A DNA stretch of 29,339 bases from Opitutaceae bacterium. Lineage in GTDB: Bacteria > Verrucomicrobiota > Verrucomicrobiia > Opitutales > Opitutaceae. The stretch is taken from assembly GCA_009919985.1 (NCBI GenBank), contig RGAX01000004.1:1-29339 (forward strand), in the 5' to 3' direction. Position numbers and translations under genes: made by a program. The notes beneath the pieces are model-generated. The model had not been told where the DNA came from, did not search any database, and saw only the letters and a list, made by a program, of their open reading frames with translations. Of the stretch, positions 1 to 9,018 are shown piece by piece. Every line of letters starts with the position of its first letter. Positions within the stretch are counted from its first letter, which is position 1.

Positions 1-786
1 GACTGGAACGATTAGAACCTCTTCGTCGGAGACCGCGGCCTTCGCAAGGATTTGACCGGAGGTGCCAGCCACGAAGGACTGGCCCCAGAACTCAAGACCG
101 TCACCGCCGACGCCTGCTAGGGTCTCGTGGCCAATCCGGTTGATCGCGGCGACGTAGCAACCATTCGCCACGGCGTGACTGCGTTGGATGGTTTCCCAAG
201 CACCGTGTTGGTTGACGCCATATTCGGCTTTCTCGTTGGGGTGCCAACCGATCGCCGTAGGGTAAAATAGAATCTCCGCGCCCTGCATCGCCGTCAGGCG
301 AGCACCTTCGGGATACCATTGATCCCAACAGATGAGCACGCCGATCTTGCCAAATTTCGTATCCCAAGCGCGGAAACCGGTGTCGCCGGGCGTGAAATAA
401 AATTTTTCGTAATAGAGCGGATCATCCGGGATGTGCATTTTCCGGTAAATCCCAAGTAAACTGCCGTCAGCATCGATGATCACCGCGGTGTTGTGATACA
501 GACCTGAGGCGCGTTTTTCAAAAAGAGAGGCGACGATGACGACACCGTGTTTTTTGGCTATTTTTTGAAACGCCTTAGTGCTAGGACCGCCGATCGGTTC
601 CGCTAATTTGAAATTCTCGTGATCTTCGTTTTGGCAAAAATATTGAGAGCGAAACAACTCCTGCGTGCAAATGATGTTGGCCCCTTGCTTCGCGGCGCGT
701 TCGGCCAAAGCGAGAGTTTTTTTAAGATTTGCCGCCGGATCGCCGGAACAGGCGTGTTGCAATAAACCGAGAGTGACTTTGGACAT
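1..786 (-). CDS. aguB: N-carbamoylputrescine amidase, C-terminus cut by window edge
   Basis: A carbon-nitrogen (nitrilase-family) hydrolase that would convert N-carbamoylputrescine to putrescine, CO2 and ammonia in the cytosolic agmatine route to polyamines. I translated the minus strand from the ATG at 786; the frame stays open for 262 codons to the left edge, so the last few dozen residues are missing (family length is roughly 290). The nitrilase triad is visible: Glu43 in TQELF, Lys116 in YRKMHIPDD and Cys153 in ICWDQWYPE. The YRKMHIPDDP and CWDQWYPE strings are typical of the AguB subgroup. The start follows a U-rich leader with no Shine-Dalgarno. hisG lies 45 bases upstream on the same strand. 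Agmatine deiminase (aguA), its usual partner, could lie beyond the edge. Another amidase of the superfamily is possible but less likely. Confidence 0.88.
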   Translation of the reverse strand, partial: MSKVTLGLLQHACSGDPAANLKKTLALAERAAKQGANIICTQELFRSQYFCQNEDHENFKLAEPIGGPSTKAFQKIAKKHGVVIVASLFEKRASGLYHNTAVIIDADGSLLGIYRKMHIPDDPLYYEKFYFTPGDTGFRAWDTKFGKIGVLICWDQWYPEGARLTAMQGAEILFYPTAIGWHPNEKAEYGVNQHGAWETIQRSHAVANGCYVAAINRIGHETLAGVGGDGLEFWGQSFVAGTSGQILAKAAVSDEEVLIVPV

Positions 787-831
787 GACGGTAAAACAGG
801 TTAAAAACGTCAGCGTTGCGATGTAGCTAGA

Positions 832-1692
832 TCAGTAAACCACTTTGTTGAGCGGATATTCAACGATGCCTTCGGCCCCGAGTTCTTTGAGCAGAGGTAT
901 GATTTCGCGCACCACGCTCTCGTCGATGATAGTCTCGAGCGCCACCCAATCCGGATTGCTCAAAGGAGATATCGTGGGATTGCGCAGCGAAGGCACGCAG
1001 TTGACGATTTTATCCAGAGCCTTTTTGGGAGCATTAAGTTTAAGCCCAACCTTGCTTCCGGCCTCGAGCGCGCCGCGCAACAAGAGCGCGATTGTTTCAA
1101 TTTTCTTACGTTTCGCGGGGTTCGCCCAGCTCGCTTTATTGGCGATGAATTTTGTGTTGGTTTCTAACAGTGTATCCACGATGCGGAGTTTATTAGCCCG
1201 CAGCGAGCTGCCCGTCTCAGTGATATCCACGATGGCATCTACGAGATCGGGGACCTTAACCTCGGTGGCACCCCAAGAAAATTCGATTTCAGCCTTAACC
1301 CCTTTCGCTTCAAAAAAGCGCTTTGTGGTATTAAGCAATTCCGTGGCTACACGCTTGCCTGCGAGATCTGCAATGGTCTTTACCGAAGATGATTCAGGCA
1401 CGCATAAGACCCAGCGGGACTTGAGCACGGATGCCCGGCTGTACACCAGGTCCATGACCTCAACGACATCGGAGCCGTTTTCCTGAATCCAATCAAAGCC
1501 CGTCAGGCCGCAATCGAAGAAGCCGTGTTCGACGTAGCGACTCACCTCCTGCGCGCGTACGAAGCGTCCATCTAACTCAGGGTCATCGATGGACGGTTTG
1601 TAAGAGCGCGAGCTGGTCGTTATTTTCCAGCCGGCCTTGGCAAACAAGTTCTTGGTGGATTCTTCGAGGCTGCCTTTCGGCAGACCGAGCAT
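832..1692 (-). CDS. hisG: ATP phosphoribosyltransferase, long form
   Basis: Catalyses the first step of histidine biosynthesis, joining ATP and PRPP to phosphoribosyl-ATP. The N-terminus has LGLPKGSLEEST, followed by FDCGLTGFDWI and the PRPP-binding stretch VDAIVDITETGSSLRANKL. The protein continues into a C-terminal ACT-like regulatory region, so it is the long, HisZ-independent form. I chose the ATG at 1692 (286 residues) because family members start just before LGLPKGS and because the pyrimidine tract preceding this ATG matches other genes here. An in-frame GTG lies six codons upstream of it, and a TTG at 1752 would add 20 residues that look unlike the family. No other his gene is in the window. 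It lies 120 bases downstream of the exonuclease gene on the same strand. Confidence 0.93.
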   Translation of the reverse strand: MLGLPKGSLEESTKNLFAKAGWKITTSSRSYKPSIDDPELDGRFVRAQEVSRYVEHGFFDCGLTGFDWIQENGSDVVEVMDLVYSRASVLKSRWVLCVPESSSVKTIADLAGKRVATELLNTTKRFFEAKGVKAEIEFSWGATEVKVPDLVDAIVDITETGSSLRANKLRIVDTLLETNTKFIANKASWANPAKRKKIETIALLLRGALEAGSKVGLKLNAPKKALDKIVNCVPSLRNPTISPLSNPDWVALETIIDESVVREIIPLLKELGAEGIVEYPLNKVVY

Positions 1693-1812
1693 GAGGAGCG
1701 GATTGGCGGACACGCGGCCAAGGGAGACGCGGCGACGCGCACCTTCAAGCAAATTTCCGAAGAGTGACTTCAGTCAGCACGTATCGCAGGCCCGGCCTAA
1801 AAGCGTTTTTCC

Positions 1813-2694
1813 CTAAAAAAGCTCGGGTTGACCATAACGCTGCCGTGCTTCCTGCAAAGCGGACCGCATCTCCAGCTCCTCTAGTAAACGATACAACTCC
1901 TCAGGCGCCGGCGTGGGCTTACTCAAGACAAGACTCGGTAAAGCCACATTCAACGTGGTCAGCTTTAAGTTGCGCCGTAACTTATCCACTTCGCTAGCCA
2001 CCGCCGCTCGGAAACGCTCTGGTTGTAGGTCGGCCGCGTGCGCAATCACGCCTTCGAGACTCCCCCACTCGGCCAACCACTTGGAAGCTGTTTTTGGTCC
2101 CACGCCATTAATGCCAGGAATATTATCCGAGGTATCGCCGACCAGCGCCAGATAGTCGGCAATTTGTGAGGGTGGTACACCAAACTTTTCTCGCACACCC
2201 GCCGCATCACGCACCTGCCAACCCAACTTCGGGTTCGCGGTCGGCGGCGGCAGTAAAATTTTAATCCGCTCATCCACAATCTGTGCGAAATCTTTATCCG
2301 AACTCACGATCAGCACCTCGTGACCCGCCCGTGCCAACGCTACCGCTTCAGCTGCGAGCAGATCGTCGCTCTCCACTCCTTCTAATTCGATGCCGACGCA
2401 GCCCAGCGCGCGGGTCAAACTCCGCACGTACGGCAACTGTTTAGCGAGCGCTTCCGGCATCTCCTCGCGTTGAGCCTTATACTCAGGATGAATCGCCAAG
2501 CGATCCTGCGCTCCGCCCAGATCGAAGAAAACCAACGTGCCTTCAGGCTTTTCTTGATCGGCGAGCTTCCAGATCGATTTTACCCAACCATGAAGCGCGT
2601 TCGTCGGAAACCCATCCGCGCGCGTTAACTCTGGGATCGCGAAGAAACAGCGGTAAGCGAGATTGAACCCATCTACGAGAAGCCATTTTGACAT
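1813..2694 (-). CDS. stand-alone 5'-3' exonuclease (DNA polymerase I N-terminal type)
   Basis: A 293-residue protein equivalent to only the 5' nuclease domain of DNA polymerase I. It is expected to remove RNA primers or flaps and act on branched DNA. Metal-site motifs are present: D8 in LLVDGFN, D58 in VFFDLGG, E108/D110/D111 in GVESDDLLAA, D133/D135 in SSDKDF, and D187/D190 in GDTSDNIPG. The helix-hairpin-helix GINGVGPKTA follows at about 195-204. The chain ends shortly after, with no 3'-5' exonuclease or polymerase domain. The ATG at 2694 has no Shine-Dalgarno; a GC-rich inverted repeat sits 13 bases upstream. It lies between smc and hisG on one strand with 180- and 120-base gaps. Whether the cell also has a full-length PolA cannot be seen here. 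Confidence 0.9.
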   Translation of the reverse strand: MSKWLLVDGFNLAYRCFFAIPELTRADGFPTNALHGWVKSIWKLADQEKPEGTLVFFDLGGAQDRLAIHPEYKAQREEMPEALAKQLPYVRSLTRALGCVGIELEGVESDDLLAAEAVALARAGHEVLIVSSDKDFAQIVDERIKILLPPPTANPKLGWQVRDAAGVREKFGVPPSQIADYLALVGDTSDNIPGINGVGPKTASKWLAEWGSLEGVIAHAADLQPERFRAAVASEVDKLRRNLKLTTLNVALPSLVLSKPTPAPEELYRLLEELEMRSALQEARQRYGQPELF

Positions 2695-2707
2695 GTATAC
2701 TAGCTAA

Positions 2708-2736
2708 GCAGGTGCGGCGCCCGCTGGCAAACCTGC
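2708..2736. repeat. GC-rich inverted repeat before the exonuclease start
   Basis: Arms GCAGGT (2708-2713) and ACCTGC (2731-2736) are perfect complements. They enclose a second small stem, GCGG with CCGC around a CGC loop. It lies in the 180-base gap between smc and the exonuclease gene, ending 13 bases from the exonuclease ATG. On the minus strand no T-run follows it, so it is not a normal terminator for smc. It may be an mRNA leader hairpin or a processing site. Function unknown. Confidence 0.4.
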
Positions 2737-2874
2737 GTTATTTTTCCGACGGCACTTGGGCCAAGATATACGGCTCCACCGACGGGAAGAAGGAGATTTT
2801 CAATAGCATTTTGGTCCTAATAAGCTGAGTCGCGCCCCAGATGAATTTTAGCGGAGGTTTCAACTGGGATCAGC

Positions 2875-5800
2875 CTATGCGGAGGGTAAGCCAACCGTAG
2901 CTCCGGCTCGGGCACCGCTGACGGCCTCAGCAATGTTTGCTGTCGGTTTTTCAGCGATGGAATGCTCGTTATTAAAGTGCATCGACACAGTCTTGGACAC
3001 ACCGCGCTCCTCCATGGTCACACCGTAAATTGCGCTCGCCGCTGAGACGGTGCGCTTGTTGTGCGTGATAATGATGAATTGCGATTCGCCGACGAATTTT
3101 TTCAACAGGTCCGTAAACCGGCCAATATTGGATTCGTCGAGAGGTGCGTCTAATTCGTCGAGCAAACAGAAGGGCGACGGTTTTACCATGTAGAGCGCGA
3201 AGAGCAGCGCCACCGCCGTGAGCGTTTTTTGCCCGCCCGATAGCAGAGAGATGCTCTTCAGCTTAGTGCCTGGAGGTTGCGCGACGATTTCGATACCGCT
3301 TTCGAGCACGTCGTCGGTTACGATCAATTCGAGGGCCGCGCGACCACCGCCAAAGAGAGTTTGGAAGGTGTATTCGAAATTCTTTTTAATTTGCTCAAAG
3401 GTGAGCGCGAATTGCTGCTGCGAGGTCAGGTTGATCTCGTCGATCGCTTTGATAAGTTCGGCTTTGGCATTGGTGAGATCGTCCGTCTGCGTGCGCAGGA
3501 AGTCGTGGCGCTGTTTGAGCTCCGCGTACTCCTCTATGGCGACGAGATTAACCGCGCCTAGGCCGTTGAGCCTCGTACGGAGCATATCAATTTCCGACTT
3601 GGTCTCATCCCAATTAATGTTTTCGAGCCCCGCCAGATCTTCAGGCGTGGGTTCGGGCTTAGGACCCTTTGGCTTTCGGCGGCGTTTGGTCGGTTCGCTG
3701 ACTTCGCCTTCGGCGGCCATGGTGGCCTCGGGCGCCGGTGCGGGCGGAACGGCTTCTTCGCCTTCATCCTCTTCATCGAGGTCGAGCAGTTTCATGCCCT
3801 CGGGTTCGCCGTCGGCGTGCCAATAAAAATGGCGCCAATCTAGCTGAGCGATGTTGGCCTGAAATTCGCGGGTGACTTCTTCGGCAATGAATTGAGCGCG
3901 TTGGCGATCGCCGGCGAGTTTGATGTCGTGTTTGGCTAGGGCGGATTGGGCGGCTTCGGAGTCACTGCGCAGCGAATGTTGCGCGGCTTCTAGTCCGTTT
4001 ATCTCGCGCTCGACCTCGACAAGCTCGACGCGGATTTTCTCCACTTGCTCCTGCGCGACAACTAGGGTCTCGCCAAGTTGGACGGAGCGCGCGCGTTGAC
4101 CGTCGGATTCGCCCGTGAGTTCACTGACCTGGTCGGTCCAACTTTCAATCTCCTGCTGGCGTTGAATAAGAAGTTCACCGAGCTGTTGGCTGCGGCGGGC
4201 CATTTCGCCGAGACCGCGGTCGAGGACTTCGACTTTTTGTCGGCGCTCGGCTAGTTCTAGGCGGGCTTGCGCGAGAGAGTCTCGTTTGACGTCGCGATCG
4301 GTGCGCAGCTCGACAATGCGTTTCTCGTCGTGGGCAATACGTTCGCGTTGCGCGACGCCGTCAGCTTCGGCTGTGGTAAGTCCGAGCTGGGCTTTTTCCC
4401 AGCGAGCGTGCGCTTCGTTGCGGGCTTGTTCGAGCCCAGTGAGCTCATTTTCCATGCGACGCAGTTTAGCGATGATTTCTTCGGAGTTGCGCTGGGCATT
4501 GCGCTGTTCGGCTTGAACGGCGGCGACGGTTTGCGTGATCGCGAGAATTTCGGTGCGGCGTTGCTCGAGTAATTGTTCGGCCTCGGCGAGGCGGGCGTTT
4601 AACGCGTCGATTGTGAGTTTTTGCTCGTCGTGGAGGCGTTGCTCGTCGGCGAGGGCCTTAGCCGTTTCGCGCAGATCGATTTCGCGCTGAACAATGCTAT
4701 TAGAGGATTTTTTGGAGCCATGATATCCGCCGTAAACGAGCCCGCGGCGGTCAACGAGGTCGCCCTTGCGGGTCGCGACCGCAAGGAAAGCAAAGCCAGG
4801 ATTAGCGCGCCAAAACTCCAAGAAAGCCGGAAGGTCATCGGCGATGTAACAGCTACCGAAAAGGGCGAGTGCTGGGTGCCCTTCGATTTCAGAACTGACG
4901 GCGGTCGATGCTGAGATTAGGCCCGCCGGTAATTCATAGACGGCTTCCTGACGCACACCGCACTCAGTGATTCGAAGTATGGCGGAGCCGATCTGCTCGT
5001 TTTCTAGCTGGGCAAGGATCCGCTGGGCCGTGCTGAGATCGCTGACGCTGATCGCTTCGGCGGCGGACCCGAGGATGGCTTCTACGGCTTTGCCGAACTC
5101 GGGTTTGACGTCGAGTCCCTGCGAAATCGGTGAGGCTTTCGCACCGTTAAGCGCAGTTGCAAGACGGCCTTGGAGAACAGCTTTTGCGCCTTCGCCAAAG
5201 CCTTCCCAACGTTCTTGGAGTTGTTGGAGCAACTTGAGGCGCGCGCTGCGCTGTGCAAGTTGGCGATCGATTTCGGAAAGTTTGCGCTGGGCCTCGCGGA
5301 ACTCGCTGGTGAGCGTCGTGATCGCCTGCTGAGCGGTCACCGATTCGCTGTGCGCGCGGGATTTTTCACCCAAAGCCTCTTCCGTACGGGCGTCGAGTTC
5401 GGCGACTTGCTGCGCGGCGGCGGTCTGTTGTTGGCGGATGGATTCGATTTCTTGCGCGAGTGAATCGTGACGGTGAGCACTGGTTTTTTGATCCACCTCG
5501 TAACCCGAGCAATCCGTGCGCAGTCGAGCGACGGTACTTTCAAATTGGAGGAGCTGGAACTTCGCTTGCTGGAGGTCTTGCTCGAGCTTGGTGAGTTCGC
5601 CTTCAACGATCGCGAGCTCGCGATTGCGTTGCTGGAAGACGGCGTCGCTGCTGCCGAGTAGGCCGAGTTCGTGTTGTTTATCTTGGGCTTCGTAAACCCC
5701 TTGCTGGGCGTCTTGCACGCGCTGATTGAGACGACTGCGCAGACTCTTTTTTTCTTCTAGCGCGATTTCTTGTTCTTCTCGACTGGTACGACGACTATCG

Positions 5801-6564
5801 GCTTCGGCGCGCAAGGTGGCGACATCGGCTTCTAGTGCACCCAGTGTGGCGGTGAGTTGGGAGTGATGAAAACCGCTCCATGCGAGGCTGAGGTGACGAA
5901 GACAATGATTGAGGCGCTTGTAGCGCATGGCCTTGGCCGCTTGACGACGGAGACTACCGATCTGGCGCCCGACTTCACCGACCACGTCTGCTACACGGGC
6001 GAGATTTTGATCGGTCAACGCGAGCTTGCTCATAGCTTCACGCCGCTGACTCTTGTACTTGGTGATGCCGGCAGCTTCTTCGAAAACGGCACGGCGCTCC
6101 TCGGGCTTCGAAGAGAGAATCTGGTCAATCTGGCCCTGAGCCATGATCGAGTAGCTAGTCCGGCCGATGCCGGTATCCATGAATAGTTTCTGAATGTCCT
6201 TCAGGCGGCAGGGTTGGCCGTTGAAGGCGTATTCGCTTTGGCCGTCGCGGTAGACTCGGCGAGTGATTTCAATTTCGTGAAACTCGCTGCCGAGTTGTTT
6301 TTCGCAGTCCGTAAGCAGCAGAGATACTTCACATAACTGGGCGGGCTTGCGGGTGTCGGCACCCTCGAAGATGACATCCTGCATTTTGCCGCCGCGAAGG
6401 GCTTTCGCGCTCTGTTCGCCAAGCACCCAGCGGATGGAGTCTGCGATGTTTGATTTGCCGCAGCCATTGGGACCCACCACGGCTGTCACGCCGGGTTCGA
6501 AACGGAGGGTCGTGGGGTCCGCGAAGGACTTGAAGCCGTGCAGTTTTAGCGCCTTGAGATACAT
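2875..6564 (-). CDS. smc: chromosome segregation protein SMC
   Basis: The condensin ATPase that organises and separates chromosomes, expected to work with ScpA and ScpB (not seen here). The chosen start gives 1229 residues beginning MYLKALKLHGFKSF, the usual SMC N-terminus; an upstream ATG at 6618 would add 18 unrelated residues. Walker A GPNGCGKSN is at 31-39 and a hinge region spans roughly 460-610, flanked by long heptad-rich coiled coils. The ABC signature LSGGQKT is near 1108-1114 and Walker B FCLLDELDAPLDE near 1130-1145. The second coiled coil is interrupted at about 925-978 by an acidic, then Pro/Ala-rich, then Arg/Lys-rich linker (EEDEGEE, APAPEA, KRRRKPKGPKP). The start follows a pyrimidine-rich leader. 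It diverges from the methyltransferase gene. Confidence 0.96.
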   Translation of the reverse strand: MYLKALKLHGFKSFADPTTLRFEPGVTAVVGPNGCGKSNIADSIRWVLGEQSAKALRGGKMQDVIFEGADTRKPAQLCEVSLLLTDCEKQLGSEFHEIEITRRVYRDGQSEYAFNGQPCRLKDIQKLFMDTGIGRTSYSIMAQGQIDQILSSKPEERRAVFEEAAGITKYKSQRREAMSKLALTDQNLARVADVVGEVGRQIGSLRRQAAKAMRYKRLNHCLRHLSLAWSGFHHSQLTATLGALEADVATLRAEADSRRTSREEQEIALEEKKSLRSRLNQRVQDAQQGVYEAQDKQHELGLLGSSDAVFQQRNRELAIVEGELTKLEQDLQQAKFQLLQFESTVARLRTDCSGYEVDQKTSAHRHDSLAQEIESIRQQQTAAAQQVAELDARTEEALGEKSRAHSESVTAQQAITTLTSEFREAQRKLSEIDRQLAQRSARLKLLQQLQERWEGFGEGAKAVLQGRLATALNGAKASPISQGLDVKPEFGKAVEAILGSAAEAISVSDLSTAQRILAQLENEQIGSAILRITECGVRQEAVYELPAGLISASTAVSSEIEGHPALALFGSCYIADDLPAFLEFWRANPGFAFLAVATRKGDLVDRRGLVYGGYHGSKKSSNSIVQREIDLRETAKALADEQRLHDEQKLTIDALNARLAEAEQLLEQRRTEILAITQTVAAVQAEQRNAQRNSEEIIAKLRRMENELTGLEQARNEAHARWEKAQLGLTTAEADGVAQRERIAHDEKRIVELRTDRDVKRDSLAQARLELAERRQKVEVLDRGLGEMARRSQQLGELLIQRQQEIESWTDQVSELTGESDGQRARSVQLGETLVVAQEQVEKIRVELVEVEREINGLEAAQHSLRSDSEAAQSALAKHDIKLAGDRQRAQFIAEEVTREFQANIAQLDWRHFYWHADGEPEGMKLLDLDEEDEGEEAVPPAPAPEATMAAEGEVSEPTKRRRKPKGPKPEPTPEDLAGLENINWDETKSEIDMLRTRLNGLGAVNLVAIEEYAELKQRHDFLRTQTDDLTNAKAELIKAIDEINLTSQQQFALTFEQIKKNFEYTFQTLFGGGRAALELIVTDDVLESGIEIVAQPPGTKLKSISLLSGGQKTLTAVALLFALYMVKPSPFCLLDELDAPLDESNIGRFTDLLKKFVGESQFIIITHNKRTVSAASAIYGVTMEERGVSKTVSMHFNNEHSIAEKPTANIAEAVSGARAGATVGLPSA

Positions 6565-6711
6565 GAAAGTAATGATTGTGAGCGTTCGTGATGAACGCGC
6601 GCAAACGGAAAAATCCAAACATCCTTAGCTAATGGTTTGATTTCTGAGGCAAATTTGAACTGACAACCATTCATTCGCACCAACAACGGCAATCTCAGAG
6701 TATCTGAAAAT

Positions 6712-6739
6712 TTGTGACCCTAACTTAACATCATAAAAT
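6712..6739 (+). promoter_or_regulatory. candidate sigma-70-type promoter for the methyltransferase
   Basis: TTGTGA at 6712-6717 and TAAAAT at 6734-6739 are separated by 16 bases, 49 bases before the ATG at 6789. They match the consensus hexamers at four and five of six positions. The stretch is AT-rich, so chance matches are possible. Confidence 0.4.
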
Positions 6740-6788
6740 CCAGACTGGCCCAATTGTTTGGGTATGCTTTTGCTAGAGCCCTACTAGT

Positions 6789-7463
6789 ATGATGACGCCG
6801 GAATCTAAACTTTCTAAAATTTATCATAGGCGTTTTATACGCACAGCCAGCTACCGCAACCGCGTCTGGAAAATTTTAACGGGCGTTTTTTTAAATCGTT
6901 GGGTTCGCCCTAAAGACGTGGTGCTCGACCTCGGTTGTGGCTACGGGGAATTCATTAATAACATATCAGCAGCCGGTAAATGGGCGATGGATCTTAATCC
7001 TGATTCGCTAAAGCATCTTGGATCGGAAGTGCAATTTTTGCATCAAAATTGTTCCTCTCCTTGGCCATTGGCTAGTGGCACTTTGGATGCCATTTTTACA
7101 AGTAATTTTTTTGAGCACCTGCCGAGTAAAGACACCCTAAATCTTACGCTGCAAGAAGCCTTCCGCTGCCTTAAACCTGGTGGCTGTATAATAGCTATCG
7201 GGCCAAATATAAAGTACCTGCACGGCGAATACTGGGATTTTTACGACCACCACATTTATCTTACCGAGGCGTCTCTAGGCGAAGCCATGGAACTTGAGGG
7301 TTATGAGATTGAGGTCATAAAGCCTCGTTTCTTGCCATTCACCATGATCAAGGCGCCCGAGTACCCAATGATTTTTTTGCGACTCTATCTAGCTTTTTCT
7401 TGGCTATGGCTCATTTATGGAAAGCAATTCCTCATCGTCGCTCGCAAGCCCATCAGAGTTTAG
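6789..7463 (+). CDS. class I SAM-dependent methyltransferase
   Basis: A 224-residue Rossmann-fold methyltransferase of the Methyltransf_11/25 type. Motif I VLDLGCGYGEF is at about 45-55, an acidic residue after the second strand is D68 (AMDLNPDS), and DAIFTSNFFEHL at 100-111 is the motif-II region. The C-terminal part is hydrophobic (PMIFLRLYLAFSWLWLIYG), suggesting membrane contact. The substrate cannot be told; the neighbouring membrane glycosyltransferase makes a cell-surface glycan or lipid plausible. The gene is visibly richer in A+T than smc or the 2-hydroxyacid genes, and its stop is only 4 bases from the stop of the converging neighbour. Two tandem ATGs start it, with no Shine-Dalgarno; the second is at 6792. 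Confidence 0.85.
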   Translation: MMTPESKLSKIYHRRFIRTASYRNRVWKILTGVFLNRWVRPKDVVLDLGCGYGEFINNISAAGKWAMDLNPDSLKHLGSEVQFLHQNCSSPWPLASGTLDAIFTSNFFEHLPSKDTLNLTLQEAFRCLKPGGCIIAIGPNIKYLHGEYWDFYDHHIYLTEASLGEAMELEGYEIEVIKPRFLPFTMIKAPEYPMIFLRLYLAFSWLWLIYGKQFLIVARKPIRV

Positions 7464-7467
7464 TTTC

Positions 7468-8913
7468 CTAGTGGGGCTTTTGGACCCCGTTTACCAAATA
7501 ATAGCGATCTGTCCAACTACTATATGTATGTAGCGTGCAATTTGTTACATCGTAAAAAATGCTGGGTTTTTCCGCCACGAGCTCAACATTCAGCAATAAA
7601 GGTAACATCTTCAGATGCTTAGCGCTCCATTCGTCATGGTAATCAATTGCGCGCAACATGACTTGTCCACCACCTGTGTTAAAATGTGCAATTAAACGGG
7701 TTAGCGGCTCTATATTCATAAAGTCCTCGGACCACCAATCCATATTGGGATATGCGGTTCGAAGCCGGGTCTCAATTGCCTTTACTTGAACAGAATTACG
7801 CCCCGAAAAACCCATGTGAACTAGTCTCCAGCTGAGCTCGAAAGGGCGAATCAGCGAAAGAACACCTAAAAGCACAGTTAAAGTCAAAATTTGTACCCGC
7901 CATCGCAGCGCAAGGACATCCGATATTACGAACAATCCCACTCCCGCCAACACGCAAAAGAGCGGCACCACGTGACTCAGATTTCGTTCAAAAAATACAG
8001 TGCGCGTGCAAAAATAACTCACAAAAAACACCAGCGGACCTGCCAATAGAAAAACCTCGGACCAGCGGCGTTGAAACAAAAGCCATCCCGCGCCTGTCGA
8101 CGCTGCAATTAGAGAAGGGATTCCCAACGTGCTTAGAAAATACCCTCCCAACATCCCCGAGACGGGGCCACCTCCTAGATTACTATGGGGCGGGTGTAAC
8201 CCAGCATAGTGCGCAGCAAGATACTTAATCCCGTGCAGGTAAACCTGAGGATTTATAATCGCATATGGCGCGCCGATGGCGAACCCGACAGCGGTCCCAA
8301 GCGTGACAAGACAGGCCGCACCTAGTGCCAGCTTGATCGTGCGATGCCCGTTCCATCCCTCGGACAAAATTGGCAACATTGGCAGCCAAACAAGTGCAAC
8401 AAGAGAAAATTTACATGCCACTGCGATACCTATCAAAACGGACCCGAAAAAAATTCGCCTAAAGTCATAATCATCCTTGGGAATGCAGAGCATTGCCGCC
8501 CCTGTGCACAATGCAGTCACCCACGCCTCCGGACGAGAATAATGCGCGTCCTGCACGAGTAATGGTGCAACCGCTGCGATACACCCTGCTAAGAATCCGG
8601 CCTTATCTCCCGCCACCTTTCGGGCTAACCACCACGTTTGCCACACAACCAGAGTGGCCAGCATTACCGAAAAAAAACGGTAGACCCAAAATCCACCATC
8701 TCTTGATCTCCATGACTCTAGACCAGGCACAAGTTTTACGACGCGATAAAAAAGAAATGTCGCGTAAAGATGCGACGAAAAGTTGTATTGATCGTATTTG
8801 AAACTGGGCTCGAGACCATAATTTCTGTCGTAATAAGAAACCCTAAGCAGGAAAGCCATACATACGACAATTGCTGCTAGCAGCCAACTTCGCCATGAGT
8901 TCATCATATCCAA
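7468..8913 (-). CDS. polytopic membrane glycosyltransferase, GT39/ArnT-PMT-like
   Basis: A 481-residue integral membrane protein with about ten hydrophobic spans, starting with WLLAAIVVCMAFLLRV. A large loop after the first span contains YDQYNFSSHLY. Further on are AGDKAGFLAGCIAAVAPLLVQ and DAHYSRPEAW, which resemble the layout of PMT/ArnT-type glycosyltransferases that use polyprenyl-phosphate sugars. The C-terminal 100 residues are soluble. It would transfer a sugar to lipid or protein on the outer face of the inner membrane. The family assignment rests on topology and short motifs. AT-richer than surrounding housekeeping genes, like the converging methyltransferase. Alternative starts exist at Met3 and Met4. 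No Shine-Dalgarno is seen. Confidence 0.72.
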   Translation of the reverse strand: MDMMNSWRSWLLAAIVVCMAFLLRVSYYDRNYGLEPSFKYDQYNFSSHLYATFLFYRVVKLVPGLESWRSRDGGFWVYRFFSVMLATLVVWQTWWLARKVAGDKAGFLAGCIAAVAPLLVQDAHYSRPEAWVTALCTGAAMLCIPKDDYDFRRIFFGSVLIGIAVACKFSLVALVWLPMLPILSEGWNGHRTIKLALGAACLVTLGTAVGFAIGAPYAIINPQVYLHGIKYLAAHYAGLHPPHSNLGGGPVSGMLGGYFLSTLGIPSLIAASTGAGWLLFQRRWSEVFLLAGPLVFFVSYFCTRTVFFERNLSHVVPLFCVLAGVGLFVISDVLALRWRVQILTLTVLLGVLSLIRPFELSWRLVHMGFSGRNSVQVKAIETRLRTAYPNMDWWSEDFMNIEPLTRLIAHFNTGGGQVMLRAIDYHDEWSAKHLKMLPLLLNVELVAEKPSIFYDVTNCTLHTYSSWTDRYYLVNGVQKPH

Positions 8914-9018
8914 TAATGAATTTGCTGCTAAAGCTCAGCAATGCCAAACAAGCAGCAAGTTAGCATATTGGGGCGGCAGTTGAGGTAAAACGCGTCTCGC
9001 AGGGGCTAACCCGTTTCT

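Noticed and set aside
101..367. 88-codon minus-strand frame inside the aguB region
   Set aside because: It is out of frame with the amidase, whose true frame is open from 786 to the left edge and carries the full catalytic triad.
845..1486. Long open frame on the plus strand across hisG
   Set aside because: It is antisense to a clearly conserved HisG protein and its translation is low-complexity Ser/Leu-rich, as expected for a shadow frame in high-GC DNA.
1693..1752. TTG start 20 codons upstream for hisG
   Set aside because: The added residues are Arg-rich and unlike the family, which begins just before LGLPKGS. The ATG at 1692 is favoured.
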